Assembly (NCBI RefSeq): GCF_003206135.1
Contig: NZ_PZJT01000016.1
Span: forward strand, 52,217 to 114,442
Source: Salinicola salarius
GTDB taxonomy: Bacteria > Pseudomonadota > Gammaproteobacteria > Pseudomonadales > Halomonadaceae
Direction: 5' to 3'
Length of the DNA: 62,226 bases
Part shown: positions 16,365 through 24,503 of the stretch, piece by piece
How positions within the stretch are numbered: position 1 is the stretch's first letter
Layout of the letters: each line of letters opens with the position of its first letter
Position numbers and translations under genes: made by a program
The notes under the pieces: generated by a model
What the model was told of the DNA's origin: nothing
The model's database searches: none
Seen by the model: only the letters and a program-made list of their open reading frames with translations

Positions 16365-17375
16365 TCAGAGCGCTTTCGCGGCTGCATAGCCGAAATCTTG
16401 CTCGCTCCCGAGCGTGTTGCGCAGCGGCCGTCCCAGGGCCGGCAGGTCGATCTCGTAGCGATCGCCGGGTTCGACCACGATCTTGTCGGCGAAGCTCAGC
16501 GTCGCCGTGCCGAAGAAATGGACATGCACGTCGCCGGGACGGCGGAAGTTGCGATACTTGAAGTGATGGTGCTCGAGGTTCGCCAGACTGTGGGCCATGT
16601 TGCCCTCGCCGGTCAGAAACGGCTTTTCCCATAGCGTGCGACCGTCACGCACGATGCGGCTGGTGCCTTCCAGGTTTTCCGGCAGTTCGCCGATGAAGAG
16701 CTCCGGGCCGAAGCTGCAGGCGCGCAGCTTGGAGTGCGCCAGCCACAGGTAGTTGAAGCGCTCGGTGACATGATCCGAGAATTCGTTGCCGATGGCGTAA
16801 CCGACGCGCCAGGGCGTGCCGTCCTGGCCGACGACATAAAGCCCGGCCAGCTCCGGCTCCTCGCCGGCATCCTGGGCGAACGCCGGGGATGGAATGTCGG
16901 TTTCCGGCGCCACCACGCAGTCGCCATCCCCCTTGTAGAACCATTCCGGCTGCGGCCCGACTTCTCCCGCCTTCGGCTTGCCGGCCTCGATGCCCATGCG
17001 GAACATGCGCATGGAGTCAGTGAGCTCACTTTCGTCGACCCCGCCTTCAGACGGGGACATAGCGGCAGCGTGCATCGCCGAACGGGTATCGGCGCTGCCG
17101 AGATGCGTCAGCCCCGTCCCCGTGACCAGGCAATGCGCCGGATCCGGATGCGTCAAAGGCGGCAGCAGGCGTCGCTCGGCAACGATCTGCGCGTAGTCGA
17201 GACGCTGCTCGATCAGCGCCGATTCGACTACCGAGGTCAGCGTCTTGCCCTCGTCGATGGCGCGTCTGGCCAGACCATAGACGCCCGCGTCGGCGTCGAC
17301 GACCTGGACCTCCCGTTCATCGACGACCATCGCCACGGTCAGTTGATCGTCGTTCAGGCACTGTATCAGGCGCAT
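16365..17375 (-). CDS. AraD1/GguC-type FAH-fold protein, probable 2-keto-3-deoxypentonate dehydratase
   Basis: A 336-aa protein of the FAH superfamily. It resembles AraD1 (GguC) proteins, which genomic reconstructions place after pentonate dehydratases as 2-keto-3-deoxy-arabinonate dehydratases giving 2-oxoglutarate semialdehyde. Visible segments are GTGLTHLGSADTR, GYAIGNEFSDHVTE, and HVHFFGTATLSF. It is followed by the xylonate-type dehydratase on the same strand, which fits a two-step Weimberg segment. The start at 17375 has GGAGAGGAGAG just upstream. A second candidate for the same chemistry (XylX-like) lies at 22042. Biochemical proof for AraD1 proteins is thin, so the role is inferred. 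Confidence 0.7.
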   Translation of the reverse strand: MRLIQCLNDDQLTVAMVVDEREVQVVDADAGVYGLARRAIDEGKTLTSVVESALIEQRLDYAQIVAERRLLPPLTHPDPAHCLVTGTGLTHLGSADTRSAMHAAAMSPSEGGVDESELTDSMRMFRMGIEAGKPKAGEVGPQPEWFYKGDGDCVVAPETDIPSPAFAQDAGEEPELAGLYVVGQDGTPWRVGYAIGNEFSDHVTERFNYLWLAHSKLRACSFGPELFIGELPENLEGTSRIVRDGRTLWEKPFLTGEGNMAHSLANLEHHHFKYRNFRRPGDVHVHFFGTATLSFADKIVVEPGDRYEIDLPALGRPLRNTLGSEQDFGYAAAKAL

Positions 17376-17603
17376 CGTACTCTCCTCTCCATCGCTAATC
17401 GGTCATTGCCACCACGACGTCTCGACCACCCTGGCGGGACGTCCCGAGTTCATCATCCTGTCCGTCTCGATCGCAAACGTCCACGACCCTTCGCGCGCAA
17501 TGCGACAAAGCGTGCCGGGTGCCTCCGCTGGGCAAACGGATGCCGCCACCCCGACCTGACCCGACGCCTCGCGACACAACGACCACCGTTTATCACCTGA
17601 CGC

Positions 17604-17638
17604 CTATGTTGAACATATGAAAAATAAGTACAACATAG
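17604..17638. promoter_or_regulatory. Candidate operator upstream of the araD1-type gene
   Basis: A perfect 13-bp palindrome TATGTT-G-AACATA (17605-17617) sits inside a wider inverted repeat, CTATGTTG (17604-17611) and CAACATAG (17631-17638). It is 230-265 bp upstream of the araD1 start in A/T-rich DNA. GntR/FCD regulators commonly bind such sequences. The gap from 17376 to 17934 has no gene I can support; it also holds a CGGAG/CTCCG hairpin near 17643. Confidence 0.5.
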
Positions 17639-17852
17639 ACTTTCGGAGCAAATACCTCCGAAGCGAACCGGCGTAATCTGGCGGCGAGGGTCATCGTTCG
17701 ACACGAAGGCTTTCTCAACGATCTGCCTGACGACATTGATTGGCCAGAATAAAACCGCCTTCATCCGATCCGTTTTCAGCATGTCGCATCACCAGAAAGG
17801 CATGGTCAGGGTTTCGCCGTTATACCAATGTCTAGTCAATACGCATATTGCA

Positions 17853-17883
17853 CTCAATGGTCATAAACCATAGCTTCATTGAG
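17853..17883. promoter_or_regulatory. Nested inverted repeats upstream of the TTT transporter operon
   Basis: CTCAATG (17853-17859) and CATTGAG (17877-17883) form an outer inverted repeat. ATGGT (17857-17861) and ACCAT (17867-17871) form an inner one. The pair lies about 50 bp upstream of the tctC-like start, where a regulator would be expected to act. Which regulator binds is unknown. Confidence 0.45.
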
Positions 17884-17934
17884 CGAAATGCAGGCTCATA
17901 ACCGCACAAAAAATCCCCCGCCAAGGAACACGCC

Positions 17935-18912
17935 ATGAAGACGTCAATAACCAGAAGTCATCTCGCAGGATTGCTGGGATTGTCATTGTTGCTGCCGCTG
18001 CCGGCAATGGCCGACTATCCCGAGAAGCCGATTACGTTGATCGTTCCCTGGGCGGCCGGCGGGGGCACCGACGCGACCGCTCGAACCATCGCTGCCGCGC
18101 TGGAAGAGGAGCTTGGCCAGACAGTCAACGTGGTCAATCGGACCGGCGGGAGTGGCGTGGTCGGACACACCGCCATGGCCATGGCCAAGCCGGATGGCTA
18201 TACGCTCGGCCTGATTACCGGCGAGATCAACATGATGCACTGGCAGGGGCTGACGCAGCTCACCTACCAGGACTACACGCCGATCGCCCAGATCAACTAC
18301 GACTACGCCGGCATCCAGGTGGCCGCCGACGGCCCGTTCGACTCGGTCGAATCGCTGGTCGAGCAGGTCAAGAGCGAGCCCGCTCGAACCTATACCGCTT
18401 CCGGTACCGGGCAGGGTGGCGTCTGGCACCTGGCCTTCGCCGGCTTCCTGCTGGATCAGGGAATGGAGGCCGATCGCGTCTCGTGGATACCCAGCCAGGG
18501 CTCGGCCCCGGCGATGACCGAGATGGCGGCCGGCAGCATCGATATCGTCCCGAGCTCGGTGCCCGAGGGGCGCTCGATGATCGAGGCCGGCAAGGCCAAA
18601 AGCCTGGCGATCATGGCGCCGGAGCGGCTCGACAGCTTCCCCGACGTCCCGACCCTGAAGGAAGCGATCGGCAGCGACTACGCCATCGGTGAATGGCGCG
18701 GTATCGCCGGTCCCAAGGGGATGGATCCGGCCGTCGTCGAGACCCTCGAGAAAGCGGTCGAAGCCGCCTACAACAGCGACACCTACCAGAACTTCATGGC
18801 CAAGCAGGGCTTCGGCACCGAATGGCGGGGCGCGGACGATTTCGGCAAGCTCATGGCCGAACAGGACGAGCGCTTCGGCAAGATCGTCGAACAGGTAGGC
18901 CTGGCCAAGTGA
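17935..18912 (+). CDS. Tripartite tricarboxylate transporter (TTT) binding protein, TctC family
   Basis: A 325-aa periplasmic receptor with a signal peptide (about residues 1-26, ending PAMA before DYPEKP). The family loops IVPWAAGGGTDATAR and NRTGGSGVVGHTAM contact the ligand carboxylate. TctB- and TctA-like genes follow directly, making a complete TTT system. The ligand is not readable from sequence, but the next two genes are aldonate-type catabolic enzymes, so an aldonate or keto-acid is likely. The ATG follows a CAAGGAA site. Confidence 0.92.
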   Translation: MKTSITRSHLAGLLGLSLLLPLPAMADYPEKPITLIVPWAAGGGTDATARTIAAALEEELGQTVNVVNRTGGSGVVGHTAMAMAKPDGYTLGLITGEINMMHWQGLTQLTYQDYTPIAQINYDYAGIQVAADGPFDSVESLVEQVKSEPARTYTASGTGQGGVWHLAFAGFLLDQGMEADRVSWIPSQGSAPAMTEMAAGSIDIVPSSVPEGRSMIEAGKAKSLAIMAPERLDSFPDVPTLKEAIGSDYAIGEWRGIAGPKGMDPAVVETLEKAVEAAYNSDTYQNFMAKQGFGTEWRGADDFGKLMAEQDERFGKIVEQVGLAK

Positions 18913-18940
18913 TCCGACGACCCGAACGGGAGACGACCTC

Positions 18941-19423
18941 ATGAGAGATTTCCTGCTCGGACTGGCGTTCATGATCGGCGGCGGCGTGGTCATTGCCGTC
19001 GCCCAGACCTATCCGACCATGCCGGCGCTGCAGTTCGGCCCGTCGCTGTTCCCCTCGCTGATCGGCGGGGGAATGGTGATCGGCGGACTGGTGCTGGCAC
19101 TGACTCGGGTGGGCCAGCTCAAAAACGCGTTCGCCGGTCCCCGCTCCCAAGTGGCGAGCTACGATTACCGCGGCCTGCTGATCTCGCTGCTGCCCTGCGC
19201 GCTGGTCGTGTTCTATATCCTGGCCAGCGAATTTCTGGGCGCGGCGCTGTGCATGGCGGCGAGCATGCTGGTGCTGATGCTGATACGGGGCGCCAGGCTG
19301 TGGCTATCGCTGCTCGTGTCGATCATCGTTGCCGCGGCAATCTATGTGCTGTTCTCGCGCTACCTGTTGATCCCGCTACCGGAAGGTACGCTGTTTTCCC
19401 AAACCCTCACATTCGCCTGGTGA
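18941..19423 (+). CDS. TTT transporter small membrane subunit, TctB family
   Basis: A 160-aa protein with four predicted membrane helices. The family is poorly conserved but the position between tctC- and tctA-like genes, the length and the FGPSLFPSLIGGGM loop after the first helix fit TctB. It ends six bases before the tctA-like start. Confidence 0.85.
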   Translation: MRDFLLGLAFMIGGGVVIAVAQTYPTMPALQFGPSLFPSLIGGGMVIGGLVLALTRVGQLKNAFAGPRSQVASYDYRGLLISLLPCALVVFYILASEFLGAALCMAASMLVLMLIRGARLWLSLLVSIIVAAAIYVLFSRYLLIPLPEGTLFSQTLTFAW

Positions 19424-19429
19424 CTGCCC

Positions 19430-20947
19430 ATGGACGATTTCCTGCAAGGCCTGGCAATGGTATTCAACCTGCAGACGATGCTGGTCATCGTCGCGGCGGC
19501 CGTTTTCGGGCTCTTCGTCGGGGCCATTCCCGGCTTGACCGCCACCATGGCGGTAGCGCTGCTGGTGCCGATCACGTTCTACATGGATGCCACCCCGGCC
19601 ATCGCCGCGATCGTGGCGACCTCGGCAATGGCGATCTTCGCCGGCGATATCCCCGGCACCTATCTCAACATTCCCGGCACGCCGGCATCGGCGGCCTACG
19701 TCGGTGAATCCTATCGACTCGCGCAGAAGGGACGCGCCCGCGAAACGCTGGGCACCAACCTGGTCTGTTCGGTCATTGGCGGGCTGTTCGGCACGATGGT
19801 GCTGGTGTTCGTGTCACCCTCGCTGGCCGAAATGGCGCTCAATTTCAGCTCCTTCGAATACTTCTGGCTGGCGCTGCTGGGCCTGAGCAGCTCGATCTTC
19901 ATCGCCATCGGATCCCGAGTCAAAGCCTTCCTGTCGCTGACGGTGGGCCTGCTGCTGTCGACCGTGGGGCTGGACATGATGAGCGGTGCGCCCCGCTTCA
20001 CCTTCGGCGTTCCCGACCTGATGGCCGGGATCAACTTCATCCCTGTGATGATCGGCATGTTCGCGCTGAACGAGATCATGATGTTCTACGGCTCGCGGGT
20101 CGAGGAACGCCATGTCCCGGTGACAGCGAAGGACAGCGTGTTCCTCAAGGCGCCGGGGCACATCAAGACCTACTGGCGTAACGTGCTGCGTGGCAGCTCC
20201 CTGGGTACGCTGATCGGCGCGCTCCCCGGTGCCGGAGCGGACATCGCCGCCTGGATCGCCTACGCCCTCGGCAAGAGCCGCTCCAGGGAAAAGGAGAAAT
20301 ACGGCACGGGCCATATCGAGGGTATCGTCGACGCCAGTTCCGCCAACAACTCCGGCATCAGCGGCGCCTGGGTCCCGGCGCTGGTATTCGGTATCCCCGG
20401 CGATACCATTACCGCCATCGTCATCGGCGTGCTCTACATGAAGGGCATGAACCCCGGCCCGACGATCTTCATGAATGGCGGCGGCCAGGTCTATGCCCTG
20501 TTCACGGTGTTCTTCGTCGCCAACCTGATCATGCTGCCGATCGGCTATCTCGCCATCCGCGCGTCGAAGGTGTTCATTTTGACACCGCGCAAGATCCTGA
20601 TGCCGGTGATCCTGAGCTTCTGCATCGTCGGCGCCTTCGCCATCAACAACTCGATCACCGATATCTGGATCATGCTGATCATTGGGCTGGTGGCCTTCGT
20701 GCTCGCCCGCAACGACTTCCCGATGGCCCCCGCCATTCTCGGACTGGTGCTCGGCAGTACCCTGGAGAACAGCTTCATGAGCTCGATGCTGAAATCCAAC
20801 GGCGATCTGCTGGCCTTCTTCGAGCGGCCGATCAGCGCCGCGCTGGGCGCGATGGTCATCCTGATCTGGCTGTTGCCTTCACTGATCCGCCTGTTCCGCC
20901 GCTGGCGTAGCACGCCACAACCCAGTCACAAGCCGAGGTCCTCATGA
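19430..20947 (+). CDS. TTT transporter large permease, TctA family
   Basis: A 505-aa integral membrane protein with about 11-12 helices. The duplicated TctA signatures GAIPGLTATMAVALL (near residue 30) and GALPGAGADIAAWIAY (near residue 265) are clear, as is AGDIPGTYLNIPGTPASAA. It performs cation-coupled uptake of the ligand delivered by the TctC-like protein. Its stop codon overlaps the start of the following dehydrogenase (ATGA), tying transport to catabolism. Confidence 0.92.
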   Translation: MDDFLQGLAMVFNLQTMLVIVAAAVFGLFVGAIPGLTATMAVALLVPITFYMDATPAIAAIVATSAMAIFAGDIPGTYLNIPGTPASAAYVGESYRLAQKGRARETLGTNLVCSVIGGLFGTMVLVFVSPSLAEMALNFSSFEYFWLALLGLSSSIFIAIGSRVKAFLSLTVGLLLSTVGLDMMSGAPRFTFGVPDLMAGINFIPVMIGMFALNEIMMFYGSRVEERHVPVTAKDSVFLKAPGHIKTYWRNVLRGSSLGTLIGALPGAGADIAAWIAYALGKSRSREKEKYGTGHIEGIVDASSANNSGISGAWVPALVFGIPGDTITAIVIGVLYMKGMNPGPTIFMNGGGQVYALFTVFFVANLIMLPIGYLAIRASKVFILTPRKILMPVILSFCIVGAFAINNSITDIWIMLIIGLVAFVLARNDFPMAPAILGLVLGSTLENSFMSSMLKSNGDLLAFFERPISAALGAMVILIWLLPSLIRLFRRWRSTPQPSHKPRSS

Positions 20948-21999
20948 CCCGATATGATGCTGCCGCCCTGCATTCGACGCTGGTTACCCTGTTCGAGGAA
21001 AATGGCGCGAGCCCGGAGGTGGCGCAAACCACCGCACGCATTCTGGTCGAGGGGGACCTGCTCGGCCACCACACCCACGGGGTGAAGCTGGCCAACGGCT
21101 ATCTCAAGGATCTCAAGGCGGGCCATGCCTGCGGCGATCACGAGCGGCTCGAGATCCAGCAGAACAGCCCGGTCGCGGCGCTGTTCGACGGCCACTACCT
21201 GCTGGGGCCGTACCTCGTCCAGCGTGCGCTGGATCACTGTTGCGAGGCTGCAAAAACGTTCGGCATCGGCATGGTCAGCCTCAAGCGCTCGCATCACATC
21301 GCCTGCCTGGCGGCGTATCTGCAACCGCTGGTCGAGGCCAACCTGGTGCCGCTGATCCTGACTTCGGACCCGGCGGTCGCCTCCGTCGCCCCTTATGGCG
21401 GGCTGGATCGGGTCTACACACCCAATCCGCTGGCGATCGGCATCCCGGGGCGCGAACAGCCGATGCTGATCGACGTCAGCATGTCGACCATCACCAACGG
21501 CACCGTAGGCAAGACGCACGCTGCCGGCGGCAAGCTCGATCATCCGGCGATTCTGACCGGCCACGGCGAGATCAGCGACGACCCGGAGGACTACTTCGCC
21601 TCGCCGGCAGGAAGCATTCTGCCGCTGGGCGAACTCGCCTTCGGTCACAAGGGCTTCGCACTGGGACTGATGGTCGAGGCGCTGACCTCCGCCCTTTCCG
21701 GCTTCGGCCGCAAGGATGCCCCCGAGGGCTGGGGCGCTTCGGTGATGGTGATGGTGATCGATCCGGCCCGCTTCGGCGGCACCGAGTCGTTTCTCGACGA
21801 GACCGACCATGTCGCCAGACGCTGCCTCGACAGCCGACCGCGCGACCCCGCCAGGCCGGTGCGTCTGCCCGGCCAGTCTGGCCTGGCCCGGCGCCGGGAC
21901 TATCTCGACAACGGCATCCCGTTGCCGACGGATGTCGTCGATGCCATGCGCAACGCCGTGGCAGACTCATCCCTGGCCGGCAAGACAGCCTTCGGCTAA
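20944..21999 (+). CDS. Ldh2-family (malate/L-lactate dehydrogenase-like) oxidoreductase
   Basis: A 351-aa NAD(P)H-dependent enzyme of the malate/ureidoglycolate/2,3-diketogulonate reductase family. The N-terminal LLGHHTHGVKL with the catalytic histidine, SLKRSHHI in mid-protein and the GHKGFALGLMVEAL segment are characteristic. It overlaps the tctA-like stop and is followed 42 bp later by the XylX-like gene. Members act on 2-hydroxy or 2-keto acids and on cyclic imines. In this operon it could oxidise a hydroxy-acid substrate or reduce a keto-acid intermediate; the direction and substrate cannot be told from sequence. Confidence 0.8.
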   Translation: MTRYDAAALHSTLVTLFEENGASPEVAQTTARILVEGDLLGHHTHGVKLANGYLKDLKAGHACGDHERLEIQQNSPVAALFDGHYLLGPYLVQRALDHCCEAAKTFGIGMVSLKRSHHIACLAAYLQPLVEANLVPLILTSDPAVASVAPYGGLDRVYTPNPLAIGIPGREQPMLIDVSMSTITNGTVGKTHAAGGKLDHPAILTGHGEISDDPEDYFASPAGSILPLGELAFGHKGFALGLMVEALTSALSGFGRKDAPEGWGASVMVMVIDPARFGGTESFLDETDHVARRCLDSRPRDPARPVRLPGQSGLARRRDYLDNGIPLPTDVVDAMRNAVADSSLAGKTAFG

Positions 22000-22041
22000 C
22001 AAGCACACATCCCTTTCGACTCGACAGGAGCTCTGTTTTTC

Positions 22042-23226
22042 ATGACCCAACCCAATGATCCCGGCCGCCTTCAAGACAACTGTCTTCCCGAAGATGCCGA
22101 TCAGGCACTGCTGGTGGGGCGCGTCTGGCTGACCAGCGATGATGGCCGCGCCGGCCCGGCGCTGGTGGCCCTGCGCGGCGACGTGCTGGTCGATCTTTCC
22201 GAGCACGTCTCGACCATGGCCGACCTGCTGGAGCGCGACGATGCCGCCTGGCTCGCTCGCGAGGCGCCGGGCAACAGCGTCGGCACGCTGACGGACGTGC
22301 TTGCCAACAGCCACGGGGACGCACCGCGCGCGCCCTATCTGCTGGCCCCCTGCGACGTGCAGGCGATCAAGGCGTGCGGCGTGACCTTTGCGGTCAGTCT
22401 GCTGGAACGGGTGATCGAGGAGCAGGCGGGCGGCGATCTCAAGCGCGCTGCCGAACTGCGTCAGGAGATTCAATCCCTGATCGGTGGCGATCTGTCGCGG
22501 ATCAAGCCGGGCTCGGAAGAGGCGATGGCGCTCAAGGCGGAACTCCAGGCGCGTGGCGGCTGGTCGCAGTACATGGAAGTGGGTATCGGCCCCGACGCCG
22601 AGGTGTTCTCCAAGGCGCAGCCGCTGTCTGCGGTCGGCCACGGCGCCCGCGTCGGGCTGCATCCCGCCTCCGAGTGGAACAATCCGGAGCCGGAGATCGT
22701 GCTGGCCGTGGACGCCCAGGGGAAAGTGCGTGGCGCCACGTTGGGCAACGACGTCAATCTGCGCGATGTCGAGGGTCGCAGCGCCCTGCTGCTGGGCAAG
22801 GCCAAGGACAACAACGCCTCCTGTTCGATCGGGCCGTTCATCCGGCTGTTCGACGACCACTTCGGCATCGATGACGTGCGCAATGCCCAGGTATCGCTGC
22901 GCATCGAGGGGGCGGACGACGACTTCCTGCTGGAAGGACAGAGCGACATGCGCGAGATCAGCCGCGATCCGCTGGATCTGGTGGCGCAGACCTACGGCGC
23001 CCATCACCAGTACCCGGATGGCTTCATGCTGTTTCTCGGTACCATGTTCTCGCCGATTCAGGACCGTGACGGCGAAGGCCAGGGCTTCACCCATCATATC
23101 GGCGACCGGGTGACCATCTCGACACCAAGGCTGGGCACGCTGAGCAACGTCGTCGATCGCAGCGACCGCCTGCCGCCGTGGACTTTCGGTATCCGCGCGC
23201 TGCTGGCTCACCTCGGTCAACGCTGA
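22042..23226 (+). CDS. XylX-like FAH-family 2-keto-3-deoxypentonate dehydratase
   Basis: A 394-aa protein of the FAH superfamily, closely resembling Caulobacter XylX (2-keto-3-deoxy-D-xylonate dehydratase), as recalled. Diagnostic parts are CGVTFAVSLLERVIEE, WSQYMEVGIGPDAEVF, EWNNPEPEIVLAVD with the metal-binding glutamates, GNDVNLRDVEGRSALLLGKA, and LGTMFSPIQDRD. The predicted reaction is loss of water from a 2-keto-3-deoxypentonate to give 2-oxoglutarate semialdehyde. Its operon holds the TTT transporter and an Ldh2-family enzyme. The semialdehyde dehydrogenase needed next is not in the window. Substrate stereochemistry is uncertain. Confidence 0.8.
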   Translation: MTQPNDPGRLQDNCLPEDADQALLVGRVWLTSDDGRAGPALVALRGDVLVDLSEHVSTMADLLERDDAAWLAREAPGNSVGTLTDVLANSHGDAPRAPYLLAPCDVQAIKACGVTFAVSLLERVIEEQAGGDLKRAAELRQEIQSLIGGDLSRIKPGSEEAMALKAELQARGGWSQYMEVGIGPDAEVFSKAQPLSAVGHGARVGLHPASEWNNPEPEIVLAVDAQGKVRGATLGNDVNLRDVEGRSALLLGKAKDNNASCSIGPFIRLFDDHFGIDDVRNAQVSLRIEGADDDFLLEGQSDMREISRDPLDLVAQTYGAHHQYPDGFMLFLGTMFSPIQDRDGEGQGFTHHIGDRVTISTPRLGTLSNVVDRSDRLPPWTFGIRALLAHLGQR

Positions 23227-23302
23227 CGCCGGTTCGGCGTGAGTCCGAAGCCATCGCTTCTGCTTCTGCTGCCGACGCCGCCCTGGCGTCGGCAGTGGAA
23301 AT

Positions 23303-24235
23303 TCAGGGTTCGTCGCGCATCAACAGCGTATCGATGAACTCGCCGACCACATCGGATATCTCCTCTCCCTTGCGGGTCAACACGCCGTAGTAGCCCAGCG
23401 GCTCGCCGATCACCAGCGGGAGCGCGGTGAACTTGCCCGCCGAAACGGCCGTCTTGAGCACCGATGTCGGCAACAGGGCGATGGCATCCGACGAGCTGAC
23501 CAGTTGCAGCGTGGTCTGCGTCGAGGTGGTTTCCACCACATTGCGCGGCGTCGCGACTCCGGCTTCGGCCAGCGCCACCTCGAACAGTCCTCGCATCGGG
23601 CTGCTCATGGGATGCAGCACCCAGGGCCAGCGCACGACCTCGCCCAGGCCGGGCGGACGCTCGCACAGCGGATGCCCCGCCCTCACCACGATCGAAACCG
23701 GCTCAGCCTGTAGCGGCAGGAAGTCGAACAGGTGGTGCTGGGCGTGTTCCGTCACGCGTCCGATGACGACATCCAGCTGTTTGTATTCCAGGTCCGCCAG
23801 CAACCGATCGCTGGAATTCTCGAAAAGGCTGACCGCCAGCTGCGGTCGTCGAGACTTGATCGTGGTGATCGCCTTGGGCAACAGCAGTGGTGCCGCGCCG
23901 GGTACCGAGCCAATGACCAGCTTGCCGTGCCCCCCTTCACGCAGCGATACCAGATCGTCTATCAGACGATCGGTGTCGTTGAGGATCGTCCGGGCGTAAC
24001 GCACCAGTAGCCGCCCGGCATCGGTGATTTCCATGCTGCGAGGCTGGCGATAGAACAGCGTCATGCCGAAAAACGTCTCGATGTCCTTGAGCATCTTGCT
24101 GGCGGCCGGCTGGCTCATGTTCATATGGCGAGACGTGGCGTGAAGATTGCGACTTTCGTCCAGCGTGACAAGCAGCGCGAGATGCTTGATACGCAGCCAA
24201 CCCTTGACGTGATTACGACTATCGTTGGACATCAT
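23303..24235 (-). CDS. LysR-family regulator, GbpR-like
   Basis: A 310-aa LysR regulator. The N-terminal helix-turn-helix lies at about residues 28-50 (NLHATSRHMNMSQPAASKML), followed by a linker helix and a periplasmic-binding-like effector domain (KLVIGSVPGAAPLLLPKAI onward). The protein resembles GbpR-type sugar regulators. It is divergent from the fuconate dehydratase operon at 24504 and convergent with the TTT/XylX operon, so it probably activates the former and may affect both. The inducer is unknown. Confidence 0.85.
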   Translation of the reverse strand: MMSNDSRNHVKGWLRIKHLALLVTLDESRNLHATSRHMNMSQPAASKMLKDIETFFGMTLFYRQPRSMEITDAGRLLVRYARTILNDTDRLIDDLVSLREGGHGKLVIGSVPGAAPLLLPKAITTIKSRRPQLAVSLFENSSDRLLADLEYKQLDVVIGRVTEHAQHHLFDFLPLQAEPVSIVVRAGHPLCERPPGLGEVVRWPWVLHPMSSPMRGLFEVALAEAGVATPRNVVETTSTQTTLQLVSSSDAIALLPTSVLKTAVSAGKFTALPLVIGEPLGYYGVLTRKGEEISDVVGEFIDTLLMRDEP

Positions 24236-24503
24236 TCCGATCCGGATAAGCCTTTGGTCAAAGACAATAACCCCCGGTTATCGAGGTTGCAAAAAAAAAG
24301 ATTGGTCAGCGCCAGCGAGCGCCAATTAGTCTGACGATACATTCCAAAAAGGCAGCCAGATTTTATGATTAAATTCCTGAAATAACCGCGCCAATCACGG
24401 GCAATCCTACGACTAAAGATATCGAATTGGCGTCCAGTATTTTTCGAAGTATTTCATGGAAACCGTGACAACCTTCATCCATAAGGCAAGGAATCTCGTC
24501 AGC
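24236..24503. promoter_or_regulatory. Divergent promoter region of LysR and L-fuconate dehydratase genes
   Basis: A 268-bp A/T-enriched gap between divergent genes, with an ATCCGGAT palindrome at about 24240-24247 and an A9 tract near 24291. LysR regulators normally bind in such a place. I cannot assign -35/-10 boxes with confidence. An in-frame ATG at 24456 is a possible but less likely start for fucD. Confidence 0.4.
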
